A stretch of 61,825 nt of DNA, taken from NCBI GenBank assembly GCA_002410555.1, contig DHSR01000054.1:1-61825 (forward strand). Direction: 5' to 3'. The position numbers and the translations under genes are program-made. Below are positions 43,410 to 52,824 of this stretch, one piece after another. Source of the stretch: Bacteroidales bacterium UBA5281. Lineage in GTDB: Bacteria; Bacteroidota; Bacteroidia; Bacteroidales; Lentimicrobiaceae. Every line of letters starts with the position of its first letter. The stretch's first letter is position 1. Under the pieces are notes generated by a model, which searched no databases, was not told the DNA's origin, and saw only the letters and a program-made list of their open reading frames with translations.

Positions 43410-44378
43410 ATGTCAGAACGATTAGAAGATTTTAGTCTTGGAAAAACCACTCAACCCAAAGGCAGCATTCAAAAAGTAGGTGTAATAGGTTGTGGTGCCA
43501 TGGGTCAGGAGATTTCCGTTTTACTCAGCCAGTCAGGCATTGAAATCGCTTTCATCGACATAAGCGATGAACGGATTGAGTCGGTGATGAAACGCATTGA
43601 GCGTCAGCTCGATGTACGCATTAGCAAATGGGGACTTACCAACAGCGAGAAAAGGCTTATTCTTTCGCGCATCAGCGGCTCCACCAACTATGATACCATT
43701 AAGGATTGCGACATTGTCATTGAAACCGTTAACACCAAAAGAAAAGGTACCAGTCTGGAGCTCCGGCAGGATATTTTCAAAAAAATAGAAGCGGTGGTCA
43801 GGCCGGAAGCCGTAATTACCTCCAATACTGCCACCCTGATGATATCTGAAATTGCTTCGGTGTTGCAAAGTCCTGAAAGGGCCATTGGGCTGCATTTCTT
43901 TTCACCTGTTGAAAAGATAAAGGTAATAGAAGCAGTGCGATCATTGTATACCAGCGATGAAACCTATGCTATGGTCAGCAAACTGGCTCTCCTTATCGGA
44001 AAACGACTTATTGAGGTAAATGAATCAGCAGGCAACGTAAGCACCCGGATGCTGGTTCCATTGATTAATGAAGCTTGTGAAATACTCATGGAAGGGGTAG
44101 CCACTGTGGCTGACATAGACGTGATTATGAAAGAAACTTCGGGATTGCAACTGGGTCCCTTTGAGATGACCGACAAAATCGGGGTTGATAAGGTATTGAA
44201 ATGGATGGAAAATCTGTATGCTGAATTCGGTGAAAGCAAGTACAAGCCTTCGCCAATACTCAAACGCATGGTGAGAAGTAATCTGGTTGGTCGCCGTGTA
44301 GGTGAAGGGTTTTACCTTTACAGCGGATCTACCCGCATCCCAAAGCAAGGCTCTGTTATTCGACTGGGGCGTATTTAG
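43410..44378 (+). CDS. 3-hydroxyacyl-CoA dehydrogenase family protein (Hbd-like, divergent)
   Basis: The 322-aa protein has an N-terminal Rossmann domain (VGVIGCGAMGQEIS near residue 20) and the 3-hydroxyacyl-CoA dehydrogenase fold. SNTATL, GLHFFSPVEKIKVIEAV (catalytic His and Glu) and GEGFYLYSG are recognisable. Two conserved Asn are changed: HFFNPV reads HFFSPV, and the SNR of the C-terminal domain reads STR. It sits between pta and ackA, 32 bases after pta and 40 before ackA. A role in butyrate or 3-hydroxybutyryl-CoA metabolism is possible; the changes leave the reaction uncertain. Confidence 0.85.
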   Translation: MSERLEDFSLGKTTQPKGSIQKVGVIGCGAMGQEISVLLSQSGIEIAFIDISDERIESVMKRIERQLDVRISKWGLTNSEKRLILSRISGSTNYDTIKDCDIVIETVNTKRKGTSLELRQDIFKKIEAVVRPEAVITSNTATLMISEIASVLQSPERAIGLHFFSPVEKIKVIEAVRSLYTSDETYAMVSKLALLIGKRLIEVNESAGNVSTRMLVPLINEACEILMEGVATVADIDVIMKETSGLQLGPFEMTDKIGVDKVLKWMENLYAEFGESKYKPSPILKRMVRSNLVGRRVGEGFYLYSGSTRIPKQGSVIRLGRI

Positions 44379-44418
44379 CAGATTTTTATTCATTCACGTT
44401 CAAAAAGAAAGCATTAAA

Positions 44419-45621
44419 ATGAAAATAATTGTTTTAAACTGTGGCAGTTCCTCTATTAAATATCAGTTATTCGAGTTGCCTTCACAGCGGGTGCTGGCCA
44501 AAGGGCTGGTTGACAAAATTGGCTTAAAAGGTTCAATGATTAAACACTGGCGGGATGATCAGACAGAAGTAAAGCTCGAAGGAGAAATACTTGATCACCA
44601 AATAGGCATTGAATATTTGCTGGGCGTACTTACCAGCGAAAAATACGGCAGCATCAAAAAACTGGAAGAAATTGATGCAGTGGGTCACCGGGTGGTTCAT
44701 GCCGGTGAAATGTTTAATGGCAGTGTTTACATTTCCCCAGAAGTAATTACGGCTCTTGAAGAGTGTATTGAACTGGCCCCCCTGCACAATCCGCCCAACC
44801 TTAAAGGTATTTATTCCATTACCAAGTTGCTGCCCTCGGTTCCACAGGTAGGCGTTTTTGACACCGCTTTCCATCAAACAATGCCCAATTATGTGTACTT
44901 GTATGGAATACCATATTCCCTCTACGAAAAATATAAAATCCGACGCTATGGATTTCATGGTACCAGCCATCGCTATGTATCAAAACGCGCTGCCGGGATG
45001 CTTGACACCCCTTTACACAATCTTAAAATGATCACCTGTCACCTGGGAAACGGAGCTTCTATTGCTGCCATCAAAAATGGTCAATCGCTGGATACTTCCA
45101 TGGGTATGACTCCCATTGAAGGACTTATGATGGGTACCAGAACCGGTGACCTGGACATTGGGGCCTTTCTGCAAATTATCAATAAAGAGGAATTGGATAT
45201 TTCTGTTGCCAACACACTGGTAAACAAACACAGTGGCATGTTGGGCGTTTCGGGTGTGTCATCAGATATGCGTGATGTGGAACATGCAGCCGAAGCCGGC
45301 AATGAACGCGCCAAAGTCACTCTTGAAATGTATTATTACCGCATTAAAAAGTACATAGGTGCTTACGCTGCAGCCATGGGTGGAGTGGATGTTATTGTAT
45401 TTACCGGAGGAGTAGGCGAAAATGACGCGGCAACCCGTTCAAGATCAACAAGTGACATGCAGTTTATGGGAGTTGAAATAGACGAGGATAAAAATAAAAG
45501 TGTGCGCGGTAAAGAAGCCATAATTTCTTCCGAAACTTCCAAAGCCAGAGTAATGGTAATACCTACCAATGAAGAATTGGTGATTGCCCAGGATACTTAC
45601 GATATCGTTTTGAAACTTTAA
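44419..45621 (+). CDS. ackA: Acetate kinase
   Basis: AckA converts acetyl phosphate and ADP to acetate and ATP. The 400-aa protein has VLNCGSSSIKYQLF, VGHRVVHAG, GVFDTAFHQTMP, YGFHGTSHRYV, CHLGNGASI and FTGGVGEN. ATG 44419 gives MKIIVLNCGSSS. It is the last gene of the pta operon, followed by a strong terminator. Confidence 0.97.
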   Translation: MKIIVLNCGSSSIKYQLFELPSQRVLAKGLVDKIGLKGSMIKHWRDDQTEVKLEGEILDHQIGIEYLLGVLTSEKYGSIKKLEEIDAVGHRVVHAGEMFNGSVYISPEVITALEECIELAPLHNPPNLKGIYSITKLLPSVPQVGVFDTAFHQTMPNYVYLYGIPYSLYEKYKIRRYGFHGTSHRYVSKRAAGMLDTPLHNLKMITCHLGNGASIAAIKNGQSLDTSMGMTPIEGLMMGTRTGDLDIGAFLQIINKEELDISVANTLVNKHSGMLGVSGVSSDMRDVEHAAEAGNERAKVTLEMYYYRIKKYIGAYAAAMGGVDVIVFTGGVGENDAATRSRSTSDMQFMGVEIDEDKNKSVRGKEAIISSETSKARVMVIPTNEELVIAQDTYDIVLKL

Positions 45622-45664
45622 ATTATCTTCGACCCGCCATAGCTGATTGTAATTCCGTTAGCAT

Positions 45665-45700
45665 ACGTGCTTTCCTTAAAAAAGAAAGCACGTTTTTTTT
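45665..45700 (+). terminator. Rho-independent terminator of the pta-ackA operon
   Basis: ACGTGCTTTC (45665-45674) and GAAAGCACGT (45684-45693) form a perfect 10-bp stem followed by a T-run. Confidence 0.92.
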
Positions 45701-46055
45701 AAGGCCCTGAGTTAACGAAACAATCCGGCTCGAGTTATCTTTTTAGTGAAGCGATCTCTTAATGTATATCAAAAGTAAATTTCATTTAATCTGAACTACT
45801 TATGTTCTAAATTAATTGACGGCAGCAAAACAGTTGTTAAAAGGAATAAGTTTTTGAGCGAACAGTACAGCAGAGGTTTGAACAATTATTAATAATCTGA
45901 CAAAACCTTACGCTCTGTTTGTGTGCGTTAATCAGATGAAGCACCTCTTCAGAAAACTTTTCATCCAAAAACCTGTTCTAATGTACACGCTCATAAAAGT
46001 TTCAAATTATTTTTAATTTTACACCGGTTTGCCGGCATGAATCAAATTTCAAACC
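45701..46055. other. Intergenic region, nothing recognised
   Basis: About 355 AT-rich bases between the ackA terminator and the next gene. I see no gene, strong hairpin or RNA family. The promoter of the following gene must lie near its right end, but no clean TAnnTTTG is present. Confidence 0.4.
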
Positions 46056-46592
46056 TTGAAAGGTAAAATTTTTGTTATAATTCTGTTGTTCTGTTTTGTT
46101 GCTCCCGTAGCAACCACATATGTATTTCTTCAAATTCAAAAAAAGCAGGTAAGAAAAACCGTGAAACGCAAAATGCTGGCCGGAATAGACAAAGAAACAC
46201 TGGTTTTATTTAAATTTACTGAAAGAGAAAAACAAACTCTGCTGCATTGGAAACATGCCAAAGAGTTTGAATATAGCGGAGAGATGTATGACATTGTTGA
46301 ATCAGAAGTCAAAGGAGATACTACCTATTACTGGTGCTTCCGGGATCATGAAGAGACACAAATCAATAGGCATTTGGCTGATCTTATTGCATTTGCAATG
46401 AAAAACAATCCGTTGAAACAAGAAAATCAAAAACGGTTATCGGCTTTTTTCAAGTCACTCTATGTCACAATTAATGACAAACAGAGTTTTTCCTTTTATA
46501 AATACATACCTGAAATTTGTTTCCATCCTATTACCTTATACCAATCACAATTTTACTCCCCTCCTGTTCCACCTCCTAAAGGGCTGATTTAA
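46056..46592 (+). CDS. Small single-pass membrane protein upstream of a TonB receptor
   Basis: I do not recognise a named domain. The 178-aa protein begins at a TTG (46056-46058, MKGKIFVIILLFCFVAPVAT), one N-terminal membrane helix, followed by a basic stretch KKQVRKTVKRKM and a soluble domain with EFEYSGEMYDIVES, TTYYWCFRDHEET and a late ICFHP. The single Cys and the His residues could bind a metal. An upstream ATG at 46037 is in a different frame. It lies 88 bases before the TonB receptor gene; such pairs are familiar in Bacteroidota, often in metal-related loci. Confidence 0.7.
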   Translation: MKGKIFVIILLFCFVAPVATTYVFLQIQKKQVRKTVKRKMLAGIDKETLVLFKFTEREKQTLLHWKHAKEFEYSGEMYDIVESEVKGDTTYYWCFRDHEETQINRHLADLIAFAMKNNPLKQENQKRLSAFFKSLYVTINDKQSFSFYKYIPEICFHPITLYQSQFYSPPVPPPKGLI

Positions 46593-46680
46593 AAATTTAC
46601 GGTTTAAACCATGCCATCCACCCGTTCTGCATCCATAGAGACGGGCAATACTGATTTAACAAAAACAAAATTAAATAACA

Positions 46681-49095
46681 ATGAAGAAAAAATTCATTTC
46701 ATTGTGGTTATTGCTTGGTATCGTGATTTTTGCCCAGGCCCAGATAATAACCATCAAAGATAAGGATACCGGCGATCCACTGGAGATGGTGACGCTGATG
46801 AGTGAATCTCCCAGGGCTTTTACCACTACCAATGTAAAAGGTCAGGCTGATGTTTCAGTCTTCGTTGGCGCTGATAAAATTGAAATTCGTCTGCTGGGGT
46901 ATAAAACGGAAACTAAAAGCTACGCTCAACTTCAGGCAGCCGGTTATTCTATCGCCATGCAGCAGACCAATATTAATCTTGACCAGGTGGTCGTGTCAGC
47001 CAGCCGACGTGAACAGGCTACATCCAATATCCCCGCAAAAATCACGGTAATTCCGGCCAAAGAGGTTGCTTTCCAGAATCCGCAAACTGCAGCAGACCTG
47101 CTGAGTGTTTCTGGCAAGGTATATATTCAAAAAAGTCAGCAGGGTGGCGGTAGCCCAATGATTAGAGGGTTTGCCACCAACAGATTGCTGTATTCTGTGG
47201 ATGGAGTACGCATGAATACGGCTATTTTCAGGGGTGGGAACCTGCAAAATGTCATCAATCTCGATCCATTTGCCATAGAGAAGACCGAAGTACTGTTTGG
47301 CCCCGGATCTGTAATATATGGCAGCGATGCCATTGGAGGGGTTATGAGTTTCCAGACCCTTACCCCTCAGTACGCTCTCTCAGAAAAACCGATGATCTCA
47401 GGAAAAGCAGTTACCAGGTATTCCTCGGCCAACAACGAAAAAACAGCCCACTTTGATGTGAATATAGGCTGGAAAAAATGGGCAGTGGTAACCAGTATAA
47501 GCTCATGGGACTATGACCATCTCCGCCAGGGCAGCCATGGCCCCGATGATTATTTAAAGCCCATATATGTGCAACGTCAGGATAGCATAGACAGAATTAT
47601 AACTCAGGATGATCCGCTGCTTCAGATTCCTTCGGCTTATTCGCAAATGAATATGATGCAAAAAATCAGGTTCAGGCCCAACGACAAATGGGATTTCCAG
47701 TATGGTTTTCACTATTCAGAAACATCACCTTACGGCAGGTATGACCGCAACAATCGTTACAGAAAAGGTACTCTCCGCTATGCTGAATGGTTTTATGGCC
47801 CACAAAAATGGATGATGAATAATCTTGCTGTCAGTCACAAAAGAAATAATATTGTTTATGACGAATTGAATTTTAAGCTGGCTCAGCAATCTTTTGAGGA
47901 AAGCAGAATTGACAGGGCATTGAATAAAAACGAAAGGAGGATAAATACTGAACAGGTTGAAGCATATTCAGTAAATCTGGACCTGACCAAGTCATTGGGT
48001 ATCCGCAACAAACTCTTCTATGGGATGGAGTACATTGTTGATGAGGTGACCTCAACAGGTGAGCTAACGGACATTTCTACGGCTGTTAAAAGCCCTGGGG
48101 CATCGCGGTATCCCAACTCTACCTGGAGTTCATTAGCAGCTTATGTGAGTGACGAATTCAGGATTTCTGAAAAGCTAACTGCTCTGGCCGGGATAAGGTA
48201 TAATCAGTATAAGATTGATGCAGATTTTAGCAGTAATCTTGACTTCTATCCTTTGCCGTTTCAAGAAGCCAGTCTGGTTAACAGTTCATTGACCGGCAGT
48301 ATCGGTGGTGTTTACCGCCCGGCAGAAAGCTGGGTACTCAGTGCCAACTTTGGCACTGCATTCCGCTCGCCCAATGTGGATGATGTAGGAAAAGTGTTCG
48401 ACTCTGAAGCAGGTGGAGTAACTGTACCCAACCCTGATCTGAAAGCGGAATACGCCTATAATTTTGATCTTGGCTTAGCCAAAACCTTTGGTAGTATCGT
48501 AAAAATTGATCTTGCCGGATACTATACCATTTTAGAAAATGCCATGGTAAAGAGAAATTTCCGGCTGGGCGGATTTGACAGTATAATGTATGAAGGTCAG
48601 TTGAGTCAGGTGCAGGCCATTCAGAATGCTGCAGTAGCCCATGTTTATGGCATTCAGATTGGCCTGGAAGTTAAGCTTCCGACTGGTTTTAGTTTATCTT
48701 CCGACCTGAACTATCAGTATGGTGAAGAAGAACTGGATGATGGCAGTACCAGCCCTTCACGTCATGCTCCACCCCTGTATGGGATATCCCGATTAAACTT
48801 CAGGGCAAATAAATTACATCTCCAGTTTTATGCAGTATATATGGCAGAACGCAAGTTTGAAGATTTACCTTTTGAGGAAAAATCAAAAGTGGAATTGTAT
48901 GCAAAGGATGCTGAAGGAAACAATTACTCACCAGGTTGGTATACTTTGAATATAAAGGCAGAATACAACATTTCAGAAACCTTTAGCATCAGTTCGGGCA
49001 TTGAAAATCTGACTGATCAACGCTACCGGCCTTATAGTTCAGGTATTTCGGCTCCCGGGAGAAATTTCTTAATTTCTTTAAGGGCAAATTTTTAA
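46681..49095 (+). CDS. TonB-dependent receptor, haem/haemoglobin-type
   Basis: This 804-aa outer-membrane receptor has a signal peptide (ending AQAQ), a carboxypeptidase-like beta-sandwich (about 20-95), a plug domain (LDQVVVSASRREQ to SDAIGGVMSFQT) and a 22-strand barrel ending FLISLRANF. Barrel features resemble haem receptors of the HmuR/HemR type: FRSPNVDDVGK with NPDLKAEYAYNFDLG (compare FRAP and NPNL boxes). No SusD partner follows, so it is not a polysaccharide system. The ligand, haem or a metal chelate, is inferred. Confidence 0.85.
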   Translation: MKKKFISLWLLLGIVIFAQAQIITIKDKDTGDPLEMVTLMSESPRAFTTTNVKGQADVSVFVGADKIEIRLLGYKTETKSYAQLQAAGYSIAMQQTNINLDQVVVSASRREQATSNIPAKITVIPAKEVAFQNPQTAADLLSVSGKVYIQKSQQGGGSPMIRGFATNRLLYSVDGVRMNTAIFRGGNLQNVINLDPFAIEKTEVLFGPGSVIYGSDAIGGVMSFQTLTPQYALSEKPMISGKAVTRYSSANNEKTAHFDVNIGWKKWAVVTSISSWDYDHLRQGSHGPDDYLKPIYVQRQDSIDRIITQDDPLLQIPSAYSQMNMMQKIRFRPNDKWDFQYGFHYSETSPYGRYDRNNRYRKGTLRYAEWFYGPQKWMMNNLAVSHKRNNIVYDELNFKLAQQSFEESRIDRALNKNERRINTEQVEAYSVNLDLTKSLGIRNKLFYGMEYIVDEVTSTGELTDISTAVKSPGASRYPNSTWSSLAAYVSDEFRISEKLTALAGIRYNQYKIDADFSSNLDFYPLPFQEASLVNSSLTGSIGGVYRPAESWVLSANFGTAFRSPNVDDVGKVFDSEAGGVTVPNPDLKAEYAYNFDLGLAKTFGSIVKIDLAGYYTILENAMVKRNFRLGGFDSIMYEGQLSQVQAIQNAAVAHVYGIQIGLEVKLPTGFSLSSDLNYQYGEEELDDGSTSPSRHAPPLYGISRLNFRANKLHLQFYAVYMAERKFEDLPFEEKSKVELYAKDAEGNNYSPGWYTLNIKAEYNISETFSISSGIENLTDQRYRPYSSGISAPGRNFLISLRANF

Positions 49096-49105
49096 TTCTT
49101 TAATG

Positions 49106-49149
49106 TAAAAAAGCCATTCGTTTCCCAAAGGATTCGTCTGGCTTTTTTA
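49106..49149. terminator. Bidirectional terminator
   Basis: AAAAAAGCCA and TGGCTTTTTT arms flank a 20-base loop between the converging TonB receptor and yebC genes; A/T runs on both sides allow it to work in both directions. Confidence 0.7.
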
Positions 49150-49180
49150 TTTACTTCCAAAAAATGGTTCGCTCAATAAG

Positions 49181-49924
49181 TTACTCCAATTCCGCGATCA
49201 ATTCGTCGGTAAGTTCCAGATTGTGGAACACATTATTTACATCATCGTCATCTTCAAACAAATCAATAAGCCGCATTACTTTTTTTGCTGCTTCAAGGTC
49301 TACCTTCACAGTATTTTGAGGCAGACGCTGTAACTCAGCATTTTCAGGCTCAATTCCCAGCTCTTCCAGCTTTTTCATCATAGCTCCAAAATCTTCCATA
49401 GCTGTGGTAATGGTTATCATTTTATCCTCCACCTGAATGTCTTCGGCTCCAGCATCTATCACTTCCATTTCGAATTCATCCATATCAATATCGCCTTGCG
49501 GAATGGTAAAAACTCCTTTCCGGTCGAACAAAAAAGCCAGTGAACCATTGGTGCCCAGACTGCCTCCAAACTTATTAAAATATGAGCGTATATTGCTTAC
49601 GGTACGCTGAGGATTATCTGTGGTACATTCAATGTAAATGGCAATGCCATTGGGTGCATAACCTTCATAGGTAATTTCCTGATAGTTGGCAGCATCCTTG
49701 TCTGATCCTTTGTTTATGGCTCGGGTGATATTATCCTTAGGCATACTCGCTCCCTTGGCATTTGCAATGGCCAGACGCAAGCGGGGATTTCCATCGGGAT
49801 CAGCGCCACCTTCTTTTACCGCTACCGTAATTTCTTTAATAATTCTTGAAAAAATCTTTGACCTTTTGGCGTCAAGTGCGCCTTTCTTTCGTTTAATGGT
49901 CGACCATTTGCTGTGTCCCGACAT
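49181..49924 (-). CDS. YebC/PmpR family regulatory protein
   Basis: This 247-aa protein starts with the family MSGHSKWSTIKRKKGALDAK and continues SKIFSRIIKEI, NPRLRLAIANAKGASMPKDN and TYEGYAPNGIAIYIE. YebC proteins act in transcription control and, in newer work, in ribosome stalling relief at proline runs. It appears monocistronic. Confidence 0.96.
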   Translation of the reverse strand: MSGHSKWSTIKRKKGALDAKRSKIFSRIIKEITVAVKEGGADPDGNPRLRLAIANAKGASMPKDNITRAINKGSDKDAANYQEITYEGYAPNGIAIYIECTTDNPQRTVSNIRSYFNKFGGSLGTNGSLAFLFDRKGVFTIPQGDIDMDEFEMEVIDAGAEDIQVEDKMITITTAMEDFGAMMKKLEELGIEPENAELQRLPQNTVKVDLEAAKKVMRLIDLFEDDDDVNNVFHNLELTDELIAELE

Positions 49925-50011
49925 ATGTATATGGTTGTGTTTAAAATCTTTGCAACAAGACAGATGTTGACCTGTTTAGCGCTGTAAAGTTACATTTTTT
50001 TTTCAGAATAT

Positions 50012-50040
50012 AAAAAATGCTGCCTCCATAAGGAAGCAGC
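50012..50040 (-). terminator. Rho-independent terminator of the sigma/GIN operon
   Basis: On the minus strand GCTGCTTCC and GGAGGCAGC pair (with a G-U) around TTAT, followed by A and six T. It is 26 bases after the GIN-barrel stop codon. Confidence 0.85.
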
Positions 50041-50065
50041 ACCGGGCAGACCACAACATCTGACT

Positions 50066-51619
50066 TTACCAGCTTATGAGCGTAATGCCCAGGGTAAACG
50101 GATAAAGTTCAGGGCCGCGGTTGTTTTTGAATAAAGTATTCAGGGAGTAATCGGCATATAAATTTATTTTGCCCCAGCCAATACGTGCTGACAGATCATA
50201 TTTTATGGGATTCAGGTAGAAATCATCGCGGTCTTTCATCTTCTTCTTCTTCCCATTTTCCTGATATACATTTTTAGTGTGAGAACCAATACGCAAACCG
50301 GCCTGCACACCCGCCGAAATGTGGAAACTATTCTTTTTCGAAAAACGATTGGTCTGATATTCAAGCATCAACGGCACATTAAGATAGTTGACAACCAGTT
50401 TGCTTTTGGTATAATTTCTGGGAATCTGTTCATAGTTATTAAAGATATCCCCATCCATCACTACGAGTTCAACATTATCATTAAAGCGGTAGTTTTTCCA
50501 TTCCAGGCCAAGACCAGTAGTTAAACCTAATTTGTTTCTAATGAGGTTGAAATTCTGCTCCAGCAGGTTTAATTTAACATTGATGGATTTCTCCATGCGC
50601 AAATCAAGAAATTCATAGTCAGTTGGCAGATCAAATTCACCACTGCTGTTTACAAAACCATTGACACCCATTTCAAAACCACCGAAATGGCCATCGAATT
50701 TTTCCTGACGGTTTCGCTTAAAGCTCACTTTACCATCTTCATCAACCTTAAGTTCATTGCTGCCGATAATCACTTTTGTTTTATCACCATCATACACTTC
50801 TATTTTAACATCGCCTACATTCACAATAACCGAATCTGCATTTGGGTAGGCATCATATTCTTCCATTTTGGCTATCGCTTCCAGGTTGGGCTCTTGTCCG
50901 TCGTTATTGGGATGAATGGTCACAATACCGGCACGGTTGATTTGTTTCAATGTATTCTCATCAAAATAAGAAAGTCGTCCTGCGCCGCTAATGTCACTAA
51001 AAATTTCGCTGTTGGCAAATACACTGGCCCTGCCGGCTCCGCTAACTTCAGCTTTAGTGGTTGTGGTTTTAAGTTTAAGGGCATTGAGCCTCGAAGCCCC
51101 GGCTACCTCAGTTTCATGGGTAATGGTTTCACCTTCGAGGGTAAGCCGGGCAGCACCATTTACTTTGGTTTCAAGAGCTTCGGTTTGTATGCTCATGTTT
51201 ATTCTTGAGGCTCCGTTGGCTTCAATCGTTAATCTGGGAGTAACAAAAGTTCCATTGGTAGTAAGCCGGGCTGCGCCGTCCAGTTGAACTTTTTCGAGCA
51301 CAGGGGTTTGTATTACCACGCTTAGCTCAGAAAGATTTTTCATCCCCGAAGCAGCTTCTACCACCAGGGTGTTGCCCAATACCCGTGTTTCTATGGAACT
51401 CTGAAGGTTGTCATCGGTGAGAACAGTGACCATATAGTTATCGCCCTGAATCAATTGTGCCCGGAAGGCACCTCCTATTTCAATTTTGGTGAACGGGCCT
51501 GTCTCCCTGTCCTGTTTGATGGTGTTACCGCTGCCTCTTACCTGAGCTATTGATGCAGCAGCATAAAAAAAAGCTGCCAAAAAAAATCCGGCTTTGTAGA
51601 TGTTAGTTTTTGCTTTCAT
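50066..51619 (-). CDS. GIN-domain (DUF2807) protein fused to an outer-membrane beta-barrel
   Basis: The 517-aa protein has a signal peptide (residues 1-26, MKAKTNIYKA start), a GIN/DUF2807 right-handed beta-helix (about 35-235), an acidic linker (about 240-325), and a C-terminal beta-barrel of the PorT/outer-membrane type (about 330-517, ending FTLGITLISW). The GIN part shows six rungs with the pattern GA-x-R (for example DGAARL, NGASRI, AGASRL, SGAGRL). It is the last gene of an ECF sigma / anti-sigma operon, which suggests envelope stress sensing. ATG 51619 is preferred over one six codons upstream. Confidence 0.82.
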   Translation of the reverse strand: MKAKTNIYKAGFFLAAFFYAAASIAQVRGSGNTIKQDRETGPFTKIEIGGAFRAQLIQGDNYMVTVLTDDNLQSSIETRVLGNTLVVEAASGMKNLSELSVVIQTPVLEKVQLDGAARLTTNGTFVTPRLTIEANGASRINMSIQTEALETKVNGAARLTLEGETITHETEVAGASRLNALKLKTTTTKAEVSGAGRASVFANSEIFSDISGAGRLSYFDENTLKQINRAGIVTIHPNNDGQEPNLEAIAKMEEYDAYPNADSVIVNVGDVKIEVYDGDKTKVIIGSNELKVDEDGKVSFKRNRQEKFDGHFGGFEMGVNGFVNSSGEFDLPTDYEFLDLRMEKSINVKLNLLEQNFNLIRNKLGLTTGLGLEWKNYRFNDNVELVVMDGDIFNNYEQIPRNYTKSKLVVNYLNVPLMLEYQTNRFSKKNSFHISAGVQAGLRIGSHTKNVYQENGKKKKMKDRDDFYLNPIKYDLSARIGWGKINLYADYSLNTLFKNNRGPELYPFTLGITLISW

Positions 51620-51697
51620 TGGAGTGGTATTTTGCATGTTATTTTCTTTATGACGGAAATAAGGACGATTTTGTTACCTGCTCATCTTTATTAATTT

Positions 51698-52813
51698 TCA
51701 TTTGCTGCTAAAGATTTTTCTGTTTTTCTCCTGATCAACGAGTTGCACCTTTTGGGTTCTTCCTTTTTCATCAACATACCGCCTGATTTTCAGCCCATTG
51801 TTTGTCAGAACATTGAAGCCACCCAGTCCAATGTCGGCCAGCAACCAGGGGTCAAGAGTTGAGGGCAATTGCTCTGCCACCTGAGCACCCGAGCTTAGAA
51901 TCTGGTTCAACATGATCCGGCCGTAATTCAAATTGGCAGCATTATCATTGCTTACCGGAATATTTTCGGCATCAGCCAGCATCAACTCCTGCGATAACTG
52001 AATATCATCAAACAATTGGGTATACATCTGACGGGGGTTGCTATTGAAAGGTTCAGTAATATTAATGGTGACGCGTTGAGCCGGCAGATGTTCCAGTTCA
52101 ACCGGAGTTTCCCTGTCGCGTTGGACAGGTTCAATATTTTCTGCAGGTTTGGTATCACTTGCCGGCACATCCGGAACAACATATATTCCATCAGAAACGT
52201 CAGGCTTTTCGGTTACCGGTACCGGATTTTCTGGTGACGAAGGCACAACCATTTCATAACCTCCAATAGTTTGGTTCAGTTTATCTTCTGTAACTGGTTC
52301 GATACGTAGGTAAATAGAAATTAGTAAAAGAATGGTAGCAGCAAATGCAGTTATTGGAACAATCTTCGTCCAAATAGGCAATGAAATGTGGTGTTTCAGC
52401 ATAGCTTTTGCAGGAAATATAACTTCATCATCAGGCAGTAACCGTGAATGGGCTATATTTTGAAAATCTTTCTCCAATTCAGGATGTTGCTGAATAAACG
52501 CAGTTACCCTGTGAAGGCCGGCTTCAGTAAGATCTTTTTCAAACCAGGCAATAAAATAATATTCATAATTGTACTGATTTATATATAGGGCATCCAGGTC
52601 GAAACGCTGTTTCAGTGCTTGTTTCAGTGGCATTTCTGTTTTAGAATCAGATAAGATGCTGAGCTCTGAAAGTCCGGTAAATTCCTCCTTTAAATCCGGA
52701 TTATCACCCAGGAATAAAAGAAATGCCGTAGCCTGAGCACCATTTAGCTTACCATCCAGGTAATCCATGGCAAATAAGGCGTAATTTTCACGAGTGATGT
52801 TCACTGTTTTCAT
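51698..52813 (-). CDS. Putative anti-sigma factor, single-pass membrane protein
   Basis: The 371-aa protein has a cytosolic N-terminus (about 1-148) with two repeated segments of the pattern YxxxYFIAWFEKDLTEAGL and NYALFAMDYLDGKLNG, one membrane helix (about 153-170, IVPITAFAATILLLIS) and a Pro-rich periplasmic tail ending VQLVDQEKNRKIFSSK. It lies 11 bases after the ECF sigma gene. Order and topology fit an anti-sigma factor, but no zinc-binding or FecR motif is seen, so the family is unassigned. Confidence 0.75.
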   Translation of the reverse strand: MKTVNITRENYALFAMDYLDGKLNGAQATAFLLFLGDNPDLKEEFTGLSELSILSDSKTEMPLKQALKQRFDLDALYINQYNYEYYFIAWFEKDLTEAGLHRVTAFIQQHPELEKDFQNIAHSRLLPDDEVIFPAKAMLKHHISLPIWTKIVPITAFAATILLLISIYLRIEPVTEDKLNQTIGGYEMVVPSSPENPVPVTEKPDVSDGIYVVPDVPASDTKPAENIEPVQRDRETPVELEHLPAQRVTINITEPFNSNPRQMYTQLFDDIQLSQELMLADAENIPVSNDNAANLNYGRIMLNQILSSGAQVAEQLPSTLDPWLLADIGLGGFNVLTNNGLKIRRYVDEKGRTQKVQLVDQEKNRKIFSSK

Positions 52814-52824
52814 TTTTGCATCCT

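Noticed and set aside
46037..46066. ATG at 46037 as the start of the membrane protein gene
   Set aside because: It is in another frame and meets TAA after nine codons; TTG 46056 is the only start giving the N-terminal helix.
50687..51208. 173-aa plus-strand reading frame
   Set aside because: Antisense to the GIN-barrel gene; low-complexity aromatic composition typical of a shadow.
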